DNA of 64,000 nucleotides from Thomasclavelia sp047249845 (GTDB lineage Bacteria; Bacillota_I; Bacilli_A; Erysipelotrichales; Coprobacillaceae), in contig NZ_JBKTWO010000002.1 in NCBI RefSeq assembly GCF_047249845.1, forward strand, positions 1-64,000, written 5' to 3'. The first letter of the stretch is position 1, and every line of letters begins with the position of its first letter. The translations under genes were made by a program, and so were the position numbers. Under the pieces are notes generated by a model. The model did no database searches, was not told where the DNA came from, and saw only the letters and a list, made by a program, of their open reading frames with translations. Shown piece by piece: positions 8,649-18,137 of this stretch.

Positions 8649-9921
8649 TAAAATTATATTTAATGAAACTGAATATATTATTAGTTTATTTTTATTAAGT
8701 TTAATGCATCCAATTTTTGGATTAATAATGTACATATGCTTACTTAAATTGATAAAGAAATACGGCGTAATTGGTGCGATTAAGTATATGATAATTGTTA
8801 CAATGAGAAGCGCATTAAGCACAGCTGTTGGAGTTTCACTTCTTTCTTTGAGTAATATAAAGTTAATAATTTTTATTTTATTATCATTGTATATTATTTT
8901 AAAAACATACTCTAGAAAGCTAACAAAATCAAATTTAATATGTATTTTTTGTTCTGTTTTTTGTGTTTATACAATTATAGCTAGCTTTATAACTGGTAGC
9001 TATCCTATAACATCAACTTTTAAGGTTTTATCATTTGGACTAGTATTTTGCTCAGTTATTATGGGAATTGATTTTACGAAAGATAAAATTGACTGGTTAG
9101 ACTATCTAGTAAAATGTATGACTCCCTTTTTCATAGTCAGTATATTTTTAATTCCTTTTTCACAATTTAGATTAATTAATGAAAACTTTCAAGGGGTTTT
9201 CAATCAAGTTAATATGTTTAGTATTTTAGCAGCTCTATATATTCCATTACTTTTAAATAAAAAATTAGTTTTTAGAAATTTTAATGTGAATATAGTTTTA
9301 ATCATTATAACTATATCTATGCAATATCTTACTGCATCAAGGACAGGTTTATTTGTATCAATTATAATAATTATTGTTAATTTTGTATTAAAAAAACATA
9401 CAATTTTCATATATTTTACAATTGGATGCATATGTTTTTTCTCTTATTTAGTATATAGCAGTAACTCATATATTAAAATTACAGTCGATGAAGAATTAAA
9501 AGAATATATTTATAAAGGTGATACAACCGATATTTTATTTTCTAGAAGAGAAATGCAAAAAATGCAAGAAGAAAAATATAATAATAACAAATTAATAGGA
9601 TCAGGTTTTATGATGCCATATATTAGTAACTATTCATCCTTAGGCTTAGAAATGTCTTTAAATGTAGAACCTGGAAATCTTATTTGGTGTCTTAGAGGTG
9701 ATGTTGGTATTATTGGAACAATTGTATTTGTTTTGTTTTTAGTCAGTATATTACTTTTTGGGAATTTTAAATATTTATCTTTATTGATTTCATCAATAGG
9801 TGTATGTATGGGGGAAATGGTGTTTTTTAGTGTTAATAGTATAGGAATATTATTATATGTTTTAATTGCAATATATTTGGTAAGTTGCACAAGTAATAAA
9901 AAAAGGAGACGACTTAAATGA
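8632..9921 (+). CDS. O-antigen polymerase/ligase-like membrane protein (Wzy type)
   Basis: Predicted integral membrane polymerase that joins lipid-linked repeat units outside the membrane. 429 residues with roughly ten hydrophobic segments. The Wzy_C-like block has MQYLTASRTGLFVSIIII followed by a large extracytoplasmic loop (about residues 280-355, with SRREMQKMQEEKYNNNKLIG), the arrangement of O-antigen ligase/polymerase proteins. The RTG motif before a membrane helix is typical. It lies between transferases and an acyltransferase. A second, different polymerase (EpsG type) is at 30804, one sign that two repeat-unit systems are present. Confidence 0.82.
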   Translation: MKLKNNKIIFNETEYIISLFLLSLMHPIFGLIMYICLLKLIKKYGVIGAIKYMIIVTMRSALSTAVGVSLLSLSNIKLIIFILLSLYIILKTYSRKLTKSNLICIFCSVFCVYTIIASFITGSYPITSTFKVLSFGLVFCSVIMGIDFTKDKIDWLDYLVKCMTPFFIVSIFLIPFSQFRLINENFQGVFNQVNMFSILAALYIPLLLNKKLVFRNFNVNIVLIIITISMQYLTASRTGLFVSIIIIIVNFVLKKHTIFIYFTIGCICFFSYLVYSSNSYIKITVDEELKEYIYKGDTTDILFSRREMQKMQEEKYNNNKLIGSGFMMPYISNYSSLGLEMSLNVEPGNLIWCLRGDVGIIGTIVFVLFLVSILLFGNFKYLSLLISSIGVCMGEMVFFSVNSIGILLYVLIAIYLVSCTSNKKRRRLK

Positions 9922-10874
9922 AAAAAAGATTAACGTGGGTAGATATTTCAAAGGGAATGGGAATATGTTTAATGTATTATGGACATATTGGAAGTCCTGA
10001 AATAATCAATTCATTGATTTATGCATTTCATATGCCTCTGTTCTTTTTTTTATCGGGTTTTGTTTTTTCAGTTCAATTACCTTTTTTTGAATTTGTTAAG
10101 AAAAAAGGGAAGAATTTATTAAAACCTTTTTTTATTTTTGGGATAGTAATAATTTTTATTAATTATTTTTTAAATTTATTTTTAGGTGAGAATTATGATT
10201 TTATAAGTAGTATATATTATATGCTATTACAGCAAGCAGGAACACCATCAAGATTATGGTTCATACCATGCATATTTGTATGTGAAATAATATGTTATTT
10301 TATAATTAGAAATAAAAAAGGATTAATTTACTTTTTTATTTTTAATATTTTTGCATGGATAAATGTTATCATTTTTAAAATCAATATACCGTGGTATATT
10401 GATACAGCAATTATTTCAAGTTTTTTTATGTTATTTGGATATAAATTAAAAGAAAGTAAAATTAATTTACTGTTAGATAAATACCAGTTAGTAATATTAG
10501 GAATTTTGTTTGTTTTAGGTGTTGTTGTAAATCGTTATTTTGGAAGGGTTGATATAGCATTAAATCAATATGCAAATCCTTTTTTATTTTATGCAAATGC
10601 GTTATTAGGGATTGTTTTATGTATAAATATATCAATGAAAATAGATAGTAAGATATTAAAATATGTTGGTCAAAATTCACTTTTTTTTATGTGTTTAAAC
10701 AGTATTGCAATTAAAATAATCTCTCAAAGTTTATTTATTATTAGTGATTTTTTAATATTAAATAGTATTTTAAGTAATTTGTTAGTTTTATTGTTATCTC
10801 TGATTTTTGTTTTTTGTTGTTCACTATTGCTTCATAAATATTTTAACAAAATTATGAAATATATAGGATTTTGA
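9918..10874 (+). CDS. Acyltransferase 3 family membrane protein (sugar O-acetyltransferase)
   Basis: Ten-helix membrane acyltransferase of 318 residues that probably O-acetylates the polysaccharide. The N-terminus RLTWVDISKGMGICLMYYGH and the following IYAFHMPLFFFLSGF are the conserved opening of the family; the FHMPLFFFLSG stretch and its His are characteristic. The rest is hydrophobic with short loops. It overlaps the polymerase stop by four bases, with a GGAGACG site. A second family member is at 18138. About 160 bases follow with no gene before the next CDS; that gap has a possible weak promoter but nothing firm. Confidence 0.86.
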   Translation: MKKRLTWVDISKGMGICLMYYGHIGSPEIINSLIYAFHMPLFFFLSGFVFSVQLPFFEFVKKKGKNLLKPFFIFGIVIIFINYFLNLFLGENYDFISSIYYMLLQQAGTPSRLWFIPCIFVCEIICYFIIRNKKGLIYFFIFNIFAWINVIIFKINIPWYIDTAIISSFFMLFGYKLKESKINLLLDKYQLVILGILFVLGVVVNRYFGRVDIALNQYANPFLFYANALLGIVLCINISMKIDSKILKYVGQNSLFFMCLNSIAIKIISQSLFIISDFLILNSILSNLLVLLLSLIFVFCCSLLLHKYFNKIMKYIGF

Positions 10875-11035
10875 TTAAAGTACTTAATATTATTTGGCAG
10901 ATAAAAAACTAGTAATAAGATTGAAAAATTTTTTAAATCTATTAAACAATAAGTTTATTTGGTATTTGAAAATAGTTTTTATGACTAGTTAAATATTAAG
11001 ATTATAAGTTTATAAGATTAATTATGGAGGAAAAA

Positions 11036-12100
11036 ATGAGAATAGCATTTATAGCACCTAGTCTAAAAATGGGTGGATATGAGAAAGTAGTTTTGGGATA
11101 TGCAAATGAATTAGTTCAAAGAAGTCATGATGTATATATACTGTGTGGTTTTTTAGAGGGAGAATTAGTAGAGCAGGTAAATAAAAAAGTGAAAATTGTC
11201 AATTTTAATTCAAAATTAAGAACTTTTATTTTTCCTCTTATACATTTTTTGAAAAAGGAGAAAGATATAGATATTTTATATTCAGGATTCAGATGGTACA
11301 ATTGCATATCGGTAATAGCAAAAAAATTATCAAAAAATAAGACAAAAATTTATGCAAGTCAGCATGGATTTGAAAGACAAAGTAAAATTATTAAATTTAT
11401 TTTAGGACGAATTATTGAAAAAGCTGATTATCAGATTGCTGTTGCTAAATATATAGGTGAATTTGAGAAAAAAGAATTGGGTTTAAGAAAAGATTTTTCT
11501 ATATTATATAATCCAGTAATTATACATGATTATGTGAATTTAGAAAATCATGAATGGTTTAAAAGTGATATGCCAATTATTATTATGAGTTCCAGAATAG
11601 AATATGATAAAAATAGAGCTTTAGGTATAAAAATTTTTAATGAGTTACAAAAAAATATACCATCAAAATTAATAATATTAGGAATAGGGTCAGAATTAGA
11701 AAAATGCAAAAAGTTAGTAAGTGAATTTGGAATAAATGATAAAGTTGATTTTTTAGGATTTGTAAAAAATCCTATGGGATATATAGCTCATTGTTCTGTT
11801 TTTCTACATACTGCAATAGAAGAAGGATTTGGTAATGTAATTGTTGAGGCTTTAAATGTAAACTGTCCCATAGTTACAACGAATACTACAGGGCCTATAG
11901 AAATAATATGTAACAATGAATATGGAATAAATATTGGTAATTACAATGATAAAAATGTAGTGCAAAATGGAGTTCTAGCAATTACGAAAATTTTAGGCGA
12001 AAAAGCACATTTTAAGGATTTAAAAAAACGAGCTCAGGATTTTAATGTTAAAAATACTACAGATTGTTTTTTGGAGTTATATTATGAAAACAACGGATAA
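11036..12100 (+). CDS. GT4 family glycosyltransferase
   Basis: GT-B transferase of about 354 residues. The N-terminus IAFIAPSLKMGGYEKVVLGY carries the GGxE loop of the family. The C-terminal part has FLGFVKNPMGYIAHCSVFL and IEEGFGNVIVEALNVNCPIV, with the EX7E glutamates. ATG 11036 follows GGAGGAAAAA directly; the ATG at 11024 overlaps that ribosome site and is rejected. This gene follows the one longer gap (10875-11035) inside the first block, so it may begin a sub-operon. The 3' end overlaps the next CDS by 17 bases. Confidence 0.88.
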   Translation: MRIAFIAPSLKMGGYEKVVLGYANELVQRSHDVYILCGFLEGELVEQVNKKVKIVNFNSKLRTFIFPLIHFLKKEKDIDILYSGFRWYNCISVIAKKLSKNKTKIYASQHGFERQSKIIKFILGRIIEKADYQIAVAKYIGEFEKKELGLRKDFSILYNPVIIHDYVNLENHEWFKSDMPIIIMSSRIEYDKNRALGIKIFNELQKNIPSKLIILGIGSELEKCKKLVSEFGINDKVDFLGFVKNPMGYIAHCSVFLHTAIEEGFGNVIVEALNVNCPIVTTNTTGPIEIICNNEYGINIGNYNDKNVVQNGVLAITKILGEKAHFKDLKKRAQDFNVKNTTDCFLELYYENNG

Positions 12101-12602
12101 ATTAAAAAGAAAAATTTCGTTATTTTTAATTAATCATTTTTTTTCTACGACTAAATTCTTTGCTTTAAAAAGATATTTATTTAAAATTGCAAATATAAAA
12201 GTAGGAAAAGAAACTAAAGTTGTAGGACCTTTTTATTGTGGGACAGAGGTCAAGATTGAAATAGGTAGTAATTGCTGGATTGGTAAAAATTTTAAAGTGG
12301 AAGGAAATGGGAAAATTATAATTGGTAATAATTGTGATTTCGCACCATCTGTTATGGTTATAACTGGTAGTCACAAAATTGGAAACAATAAACGAAGAGC
12401 TGGTGAGGGAACAATAGAATCTATAATAATTGAAGAGGGATGTTGGATTGGGGCACGCTGTACATTATTAGGAACTATTGTTGTGCATAAAATGTCAATT
12501 ATAGGTGCAATGTCTTTTGTAAACAAAAATATTGTTGAAAATAGTGTTGTTGCAGGTGTACCATGTAAGGTTATTAAATACATCAACGTGGAGGATCAAT
12601 AA
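12084..12602 (+). CDS. Hexapeptide-repeat sugar O-acetyltransferase (WcaF/Maa-like)
   Basis: Soluble trimeric left-handed beta-helix acetyltransferase, about 172 residues, likely adding acetyl groups to a sugar of the repeat. Hexapeptide turns run from VEIEIGSNCWIG-like repeats to IEEGCWIGARCTLLGTIVV, and the typical cap VVAGVPCKVIKY closes the protein. The probable catalytic His is in VMVITGSHKIG. GGAG about eight bases upstream supports ATG 12084 inside the end of the previous gene. The last bases overlap the next start (TAATG). Confidence 0.86.
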   Translation: MKTTDKLKRKISLFLINHFFSTTKFFALKRYLFKIANIKVGKETKVVGPFYCGTEVKIEIGSNCWIGKNFKVEGNGKIIIGNNCDFAPSVMVITGSHKIGNNKRRAGEGTIESIIIEEGCWIGARCTLLGTIVVHKMSIIGAMSFVNKNIVENSVVAGVPCKVIKYINVEDQ

Positions 12603-13807
12603 TGAAAAAAATCTTATTTATGGGTGAATATATGCTGTGTGGTGGAGTAGAAAAATCACTCCTTACATTGTTGGATATGATTGATAAAGAAAGGTATTCT
12701 CTAACATTGTTATTATTAAAGAAAAAAGGTGTTTTATTAAAAGAAATTCCTTCTCATGTAAGGGTTATAGAATTGGAGCTTCCAAAAGATGAAGAATATG
12801 ATATTTTATATGGTCGAACTAATGCCTTGAAAAATGCTTTAAAAGGGAAAAAATATGCTACATTTATTAAAAAAATGTTTAGAGGAGGAATTATATCATT
12901 AACATCTGATTCTAATGAAAGAAAAAGAGTTAGATATTATCGATCTATAGCAAAAAAATTTCCTTGTTTAGAAGATAGATACGATGTGGCTATAGATTAT
13001 ATGGGATATGGATTAATAAATACATTTTATATAGCTGAAAAAGTCAAAGCAAAAACAAAAATCTCATGGATACATTTTGAACCAGATAAGGCTATGAAAG
13101 ATTTTAGGGCATTTGAAGTGTTTTTGAAGAAATATAATTATATTTTTTGTGTGTCTAAACAAATTCTTTTAGAGATGGAAAATATTTTTCCAGAATATAA
13201 AAATAAATTCAATATTTTTTATAACATAGTAAATAAGAATAAGTTAGCTGAAGAAGCCAAGGCAGGAAATACATTTGTTTATGAAAATGGAAAAATAAAT
13301 ATATTATCGATTGGTAGGCTAGATCAACAAAAAGGATTTGATATAGGAATAAATGTTATTGAACGATTAATAAAAGATGGATATTTAGTGAAATGGTGGA
13401 TTATTGGGGATGGCCCACAAAAACAGGAATTAAAAAGTATATTAAAAAATAAAAATTTGACAGAAGATATAACTTTATTAGGTCAGCAAATCAATCCATA
13501 CGGCTATTTAAGTAAATGTGATATATATTTTCAACCTTCAAGACATGAGGGATATGGTATTGCGCTAGCCGAAGCTAGGGCTTTTTACAAGCCTATTTTA
13601 TCGACTAATTTTGCTGGTGCTAATGAACAAATAAAAAATATGGTAAGTGGTAAAATTGTTCCATGTTTTGAAGAAGCGATATTTGATGGGCTAAAGGAAT
13701 TAATAGATAATCCGAATCTAATGAAAAAATTTAGCAATAATTTAAATTATCAAGATGATTGTTATGAAAAACAAATGGAGATGCTATATCAGATTTTTGA
13801 TGAATAG
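12602..13807 (+). CDS. GT4 glycosyltransferase, tandem paralogue A
   Basis: GT-B transferase of 401 residues. It starts KKILFMGEYMLCGGVEKSLL with the CGGVE loop and carries ILSIGRLDQQKGFDIGINVI and FQPSRHEGYGIALAEARAF, whose HEGYG...E forms the nucleotide-sugar motif. It is clearly related along its length to the next gene: both have CGGVE, DYFGY/DYMGYG, AEKVKAK and QPSR.EGY segments. The pair therefore arose by duplication and may add the same or similar sugars in sequence. GGAGG lies eight bases before the ATG. Confidence 0.89.
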   Translation: MKKILFMGEYMLCGGVEKSLLTLLDMIDKERYSLTLLLLKKKGVLLKEIPSHVRVIELELPKDEEYDILYGRTNALKNALKGKKYATFIKKMFRGGIISLTSDSNERKRVRYYRSIAKKFPCLEDRYDVAIDYMGYGLINTFYIAEKVKAKTKISWIHFEPDKAMKDFRAFEVFLKKYNYIFCVSKQILLEMENIFPEYKNKFNIFYNIVNKNKLAEEAKAGNTFVYENGKINILSIGRLDQQKGFDIGINVIERLIKDGYLVKWWIIGDGPQKQELKSILKNKNLTEDITLLGQQINPYGYLSKCDIYFQPSRHEGYGIALAEARAFYKPILSTNFAGANEQIKNMVSGKIVPCFEEAIFDGLKELIDNPNLMKKFSNNLNYQDDCYEKQMEMLYQIFDE

Positions 13808-13819
13808 GTGGTAAGGGGT

Positions 13820-15010
13820 ATGAAGAAAAAAATATTATTTGTTATGCCTTATTTCAATTGTGGCGGTGTAGAAACGACGCTTTTGTCTTTATTAGATAAA
13901 CTAGATTATCAAAATTATGATATTGATCTTCTTCTCGTTAATGATACAGGTGCCTTTTTACATAAAATTCCAGGAAAAGTACAAACTCAAGTATTAGATA
14001 TTCCCAAATCAGAGTGGGGGGTGTTTTATGGGTATAAAAATGCATGTATAAGATTATTTAGGCAAATAAAAATATTTTCATTATTTAAATTATTAATTGG
14101 GGAAAAATATAAACTTAGTGAAAATAGAAGAGAAAATGTCGAATATTTTGAACAAGTTAAAGGTAAGTTTTTTATGTATGATAAACAATATGATTTAGCA
14201 GTTGATTATTTTGGGTATGCCTCTTTTACTACTTTCTATGTTGCAGAAAAAGTTAAAGCAAAAAAGAAAATTAGTTGGGTACATAGCCGGTTTTCGACAT
14301 TGGATGCTCAATACCTAAATAAATATTATAAAAAATTTGATAAAATTTATGCGGTTTCAAAGGATACAAAAAATGACTTTTTATCGTGTGTAGAAATAGA
14401 AGATAATAAAGTTGAAATTTTTTATAATTTAATTGATTATGAAGAAATAAGGCAATTAGCAAATGAAAAAATAGAATATATTTTAAAAAAAGATTCAATA
14501 ATTTTAGTAACTGTTGGCCGTTTAGAAAAAGTAAAGGGAATTGATATGGCAGTTGAAGTAGCAAGAATATTGAATGAAAATAATTTTGATTTCTGCTGGT
14601 ATGTAATAGGAGAAGGCACAGAAAGAAATAACATTCAAAATCTTATATGTAAATATAATTTAAGTGATAAGTTTATATTATTAGGTTTAAAAGAAAATCC
14701 TTATCCATATATGAAAAATTGTGATATATATATCCAGCCTTCTAGATATGAAGGGTATTGTACAACGACAAACGAAGCTAGAATACTAGCAAGACCTGTT
14801 ATTACAACTGATGTATATGGAGCAAAAGAACAATTTGCGAATGGTGAAAATGGTTTAATAGTGGATATTGATTATCAATGTATTGCAAATGCAGTAGTTT
14901 ATCTTATTGAGAATCCTGATATAAGAAAACTGTTTCAATCAAAATTATCAACACTAAATAACAATACTGTAGAACAGCTTAAAAAAATATATAGAATGTG
15001 TAATTCTTAA
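13820..15010 (+). CDS. GT4 glycosyltransferase, tandem paralogue B
   Basis: Paralogue of the preceding transferase, about 396 residues. Shared landmarks are CGGVETTLLSLLDKL at the start, DYFGYASFTTFYVAEKVKAK in the middle, and ILVTVGRLEKVKGIDMAVEV and IQPSRYEGYCTTTNEARIL near the end. The GTG at 13808 lies only 12 bases upstream; ATG 13820 is better placed behind TAAGGGG. The catalytic histidine of copy A (RHEGYG) is a Tyr here (RYEGYC), a visible difference that may reflect altered donor use. The gene ends in TAATG, shared with the alternative start of the flippase. Confidence 0.88.
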   Translation: MKKKILFVMPYFNCGGVETTLLSLLDKLDYQNYDIDLLLVNDTGAFLHKIPGKVQTQVLDIPKSEWGVFYGYKNACIRLFRQIKIFSLFKLLIGEKYKLSENRRENVEYFEQVKGKFFMYDKQYDLAVDYFGYASFTTFYVAEKVKAKKKISWVHSRFSTLDAQYLNKYYKKFDKIYAVSKDTKNDFLSCVEIEDNKVEIFYNLIDYEEIRQLANEKIEYILKKDSIILVTVGRLEKVKGIDMAVEVARILNENNFDFCWYVIGEGTERNNIQNLICKYNLSDKFILLGLKENPYPYMKNCDIYIQPSRYEGYCTTTNEARILARPVITTDVYGAKEQFANGENGLIVDIDYQCIANAVVYLIENPDIRKLFQSKLSTLNNNTVEQLKKIYRMCNS

Positions 15011-15030
15011 TGAAAGAGGGAGGATATATT

Positions 15031-16542
15031 TTGAATAAAAGTCTAAAAATGAGTATAGTATTGTCTTATATATCAATGTTTGCAGGGATTATTATTTCAA
15101 TTATTTATACGCCATTTATGTTAAGAAATTTAGGACAACAGCAGTATGGACTGTATAATATGGCGGCTTCAGCAATTAGCTATTTAAATTTATTTGATTT
15201 GGGTTTAGGAAATGCAGTGGTTCGCTATTCTACTAAATATAGAATTGAAGGGCGCGAAAAAGAGATTAAGTATTTATATGGAATGTTTTTTCAATTGTTC
15301 TTTATAATTTCTATAGTAATTATTATTATTGGAATTTTTTTAATAATTAATGCAGGAAATTTTTTTACTGTTTCTACAGGAATTGAGGGTCAAAACCAAT
15401 TAAAAATAATCATGATTATAATGATTGCTAGTTTAGCTATCAGTTTTCCTGGTAGTGTATATGGATCAATAATTACTTCATATGAAGAATTTACATTTTT
15501 AAAAATTACTGGATTAATTTCTACAATATTAAATCCAATAATTATGATACCATTATTGTTGAATGGGTATAAAGCAATTAGTATGTCAATTGTAGCATTA
15601 ACATTAAATATTTTATTGATTTTATTTAATTGTATATATGTACATAAAGTACTTAAAGTAGATATTAAATTCGGAAAAATAGATTTTAATTTATTAAAAG
15701 AAATTTCTTGTTATTCTGGTTTTATATTTTTAGGAGCAGTAGTAGATCAATTATATTGGAATACTGATAAGATTATTTTAGGCATTGTTTCGGGAGAGAA
15801 TACAGTAGCTGTTTATTCATTAGGTTCTCAAATTCATTCATATTATCAACAATTTTCGTGGTCAATAAGTAATGTTTTTTTCCCGAGAGTTACAAAGATG
15901 GTCACAGAAAAAAATTTAAAAGCAATAAATTTATTTTTTAAAAAGATTGGAAGAATCCAATATTTTTTATTATTCTTAATATTATCAGGATTTTTTATTT
16001 TTGGAAAAGAATTTATAATATGGTGGGGAGGAAAAGATTATATAAATGCATATTATATTGCTTTATTAGTAATTTTAGCAGCAACGATACCGTTAATTCA
16101 AAATATGGGAGTTCATATAATACAAGCTATGAATAAACATGCATTTCGCTCTATTTGTTATATTATTATTGCTATATTAAATGCTGTTTCAAGTTATTTT
16201 TTAGCTGAAAAATTTGGAGGAATAGGGTGTGCTATTTGTACAGCTGTTTCACTGGTACTTGGACATGGGATATTGATGAATTATTATTACCAATTTAAAA
16301 TAGGATTAGATATAAAACAATTTTGGAAAGAAATTTTTAAAATAACATTTATTTTTATTCCTCTCATAGTAATTTCAGTATTTATAAATCAGTATTTTAT
16401 TACAAGTCGTTTCACATTTTTAGCATTTAAAATATTGATTTATGTATTTGCCTATATAATAATTGCCTATACTATAGCAATGAATAATGATGAAAAATTG
16501 TTGATAAATGATTTTATAAATAGATTCAAAAGGAAAATATAA
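15031..16542 (+). CDS. Wzx-type polysaccharide flippase
   Basis: Membrane transporter of the MATE/MVF/Wzx superfamily that moves lipid-linked repeat units across the membrane. About 503 residues with 12-14 hydrophobic helices. The opening SLKMSIVLSYISMFAGIIIS and FMLRNLGQQQYGLYNMAASA are diagnostic for Wzx/RfbX. The start is taken as TTG 15031, seven bases after AGGGAGG; the ATG at 15010 precedes that site. A second flippase is encoded at 35190, so two export routes exist in the window. Confidence 0.88.
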   Translation: MNKSLKMSIVLSYISMFAGIIISIIYTPFMLRNLGQQQYGLYNMAASAISYLNLFDLGLGNAVVRYSTKYRIEGREKEIKYLYGMFFQLFFIISIVIIIIGIFLIINAGNFFTVSTGIEGQNQLKIIMIIMIASLAISFPGSVYGSIITSYEEFTFLKITGLISTILNPIIMIPLLLNGYKAISMSIVALTLNILLILFNCIYVHKVLKVDIKFGKIDFNLLKEISCYSGFIFLGAVVDQLYWNTDKIILGIVSGENTVAVYSLGSQIHSYYQQFSWSISNVFFPRVTKMVTEKNLKAINLFFKKIGRIQYFLLFLILSGFFIFGKEFIIWWGGKDYINAYYIALLVILAATIPLIQNMGVHIIQAMNKHAFRSICYIIIAILNAVSSYFLAEKFGGIGCAICTAVSLVLGHGILMNYYYQFKIGLDIKQFWKEIFKITFIFIPLIVISVFINQYFITSRFTFLAFKILIYVFAYIIIAYTIAMNNDEKLLINDFINRFKRKI

Positions 16543-16543
16543 A

Positions 16544-18118
16544 ATGGTTTATAAAATTAATAGATTATTTACAAAAATAAGATACATTTATGATAGTAAA
16601 TGGTGGTTATATATAAAGTATAGGAATATAAAAATTAACGAGAAACAATTTTTATTTGAATCATATAGTGCAGTAAATTTTCAAGGTAATGTATATTACC
16701 TATTTAAATATTTTTTTAATAATCAGAAATATGCATTATACAAATTTATTATTGTTGCCGAATCTCCTGAAAAAATAAAAAAGTATTTAATTAATAGAGG
16801 ATTATTAGATGATAGAGTAAGTATTGTAAAGTATAAATCAAAAAATTATATAAGAAAGATTTACAGTTCCAAGTATTTATTTAATAATGTAACTTTTCCA
16901 ATGGATTTTGTGAAAAAAAACGAACAAATTTATATTAATACATGGCATGGAACACCATTGAAATGTTTAGGTAAATCAGTGGCAAATGATCCATTTATAA
17001 TACAAAATATAGAAAGAGATTTTTTGACATGTCAATATTTAATATCACCCAATATGCATACAACTAATATTTTAGAGAATGATTATATGATTTGTAAGAT
17101 TATGCCGGGAAAAATTTTAGAAGTAGGATACCCAAGAAATGAAATATTCTATGATTATGTTTATAGAAATAAAGTTAGAAGTGAATTGGGTTTTGAAAAT
17201 AAAAAAGTGATTTTATACATGCCAACTTGGAGAGGAGCAGCAAATGGAAATAAAAGAGATATAGATTATGATGAAATTATGGGAAATCTATTAAGTAGAT
17301 TAGGGAATGATTATATTTTTTATTTTAAACTCCATCCTTTAGATGCAGATATAAATACAAATAATTTTAATTTTCGAATAATTCCTGATAATTATGAAAT
17401 ATATGAATTTTTAAATGCATGTGATATTTTGATTACAGATTATTCTAGTGTGTTATTTGATTATGCTAATGCATTAAAGAAAATTTTATTATTTCAATTT
17501 GATAAGAAAGAATATTTTAAGGAAAGAGGTATATATAAAGGGATTGATCAAATAATTGATTTCCCTATATGTAGAACTGTAGACGATTTATATAATCACA
17601 TTATTAATGAAAAAGATTGTAATGTAAGTAAAAATTTTCTAAAGGAATTTTGTTATTATGATATGAAAAATCCAACACATGAAATATGTAAACAAATTTT
17701 TTCTAAAAATGTTAATGATTTTAGAGCTGATTTGAAATTGATTGTCATAATAGAAAAAATAACTGATGAACAAATTTTAATGCTTAAAAATAGATATGAA
17801 AAAAATGAATTACATTTTGCATTTGTTCCTACTAAGAGCAATGTTTTTTTTAAAAATCTTTCATGTTGGAAGGATATTGATTATTTAATTATTGATAAAA
17901 AAGGTAAATATCTAATCAAAGAAAGAATTTTACAAATAATTTATAATTTTATAAAAACCAAAAAAATTGGTATATACATTAATAATGTGAAAATCCGAGA
18001 ACAGAAACGAATGTTTGGAGAATTAAAAATTAATGAGGTTTTATATTGGAAAAAAGTAAATAACTTACCAGATTATTTAATATGTGATGAAATAAAAAGA
18101 AATGTTATAAATTTATAA
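16544..18118 (+). CDS. TagF-like CDP-glycerol/ribitol glycerophosphotransferase
   Basis: Predicted polyol-phosphate transferase of the CDP-glycerol glycerophosphotransferase family. The catalytic block contains INTWHGTPLKCLG (conserved HGTP), MPTWRGAA, FYFKLHPLDAD and ITDYSSVLFDYA, the signature order of TagB/TagF C-terminal domains. 524 residues, with about 130 extra C-terminal residues of unrecognised sequence (from ~385). Activity would decorate the repeat or link it through glycerol phosphate. No CDP-glycerol synthase (TagD) is in the window, so the activated donor must come from elsewhere. It starts one base after the flippase stop region. Confidence 0.85.
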   Translation: MVYKINRLFTKIRYIYDSKWWLYIKYRNIKINEKQFLFESYSAVNFQGNVYYLFKYFFNNQKYALYKFIIVAESPEKIKKYLINRGLLDDRVSIVKYKSKNYIRKIYSSKYLFNNVTFPMDFVKKNEQIYINTWHGTPLKCLGKSVANDPFIIQNIERDFLTCQYLISPNMHTTNILENDYMICKIMPGKILEVGYPRNEIFYDYVYRNKVRSELGFENKKVILYMPTWRGAANGNKRDIDYDEIMGNLLSRLGNDYIFYFKLHPLDADINTNNFNFRIIPDNYEIYEFLNACDILITDYSSVLFDYANALKKILLFQFDKKEYFKERGIYKGIDQIIDFPICRTVDDLYNHIINEKDCNVSKNFLKEFCYYDMKNPTHEICKQIFSKNVNDFRADLKLIVIIEKITDEQILMLKNRYEKNELHFAFVPTKSNVFFKNLSCWKDIDYLIIDKKGKYLIKERILQIIYNFIKTKKIGIYINNVKIREQKRMFGELKINEVLYWKKVNNLPDYLICDEIKRNVINL

Positions 18119-18137
18119 AGAAAAGGGGGATTAGGCA

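Noticed and set aside
10880..11020. Promoter (TTGAAA-17-TTAAAT) before the GT4 gene at 11036
   Set aside because: The -10 match is poor and such strings are common in DNA this AT-rich; not listed as a feature.
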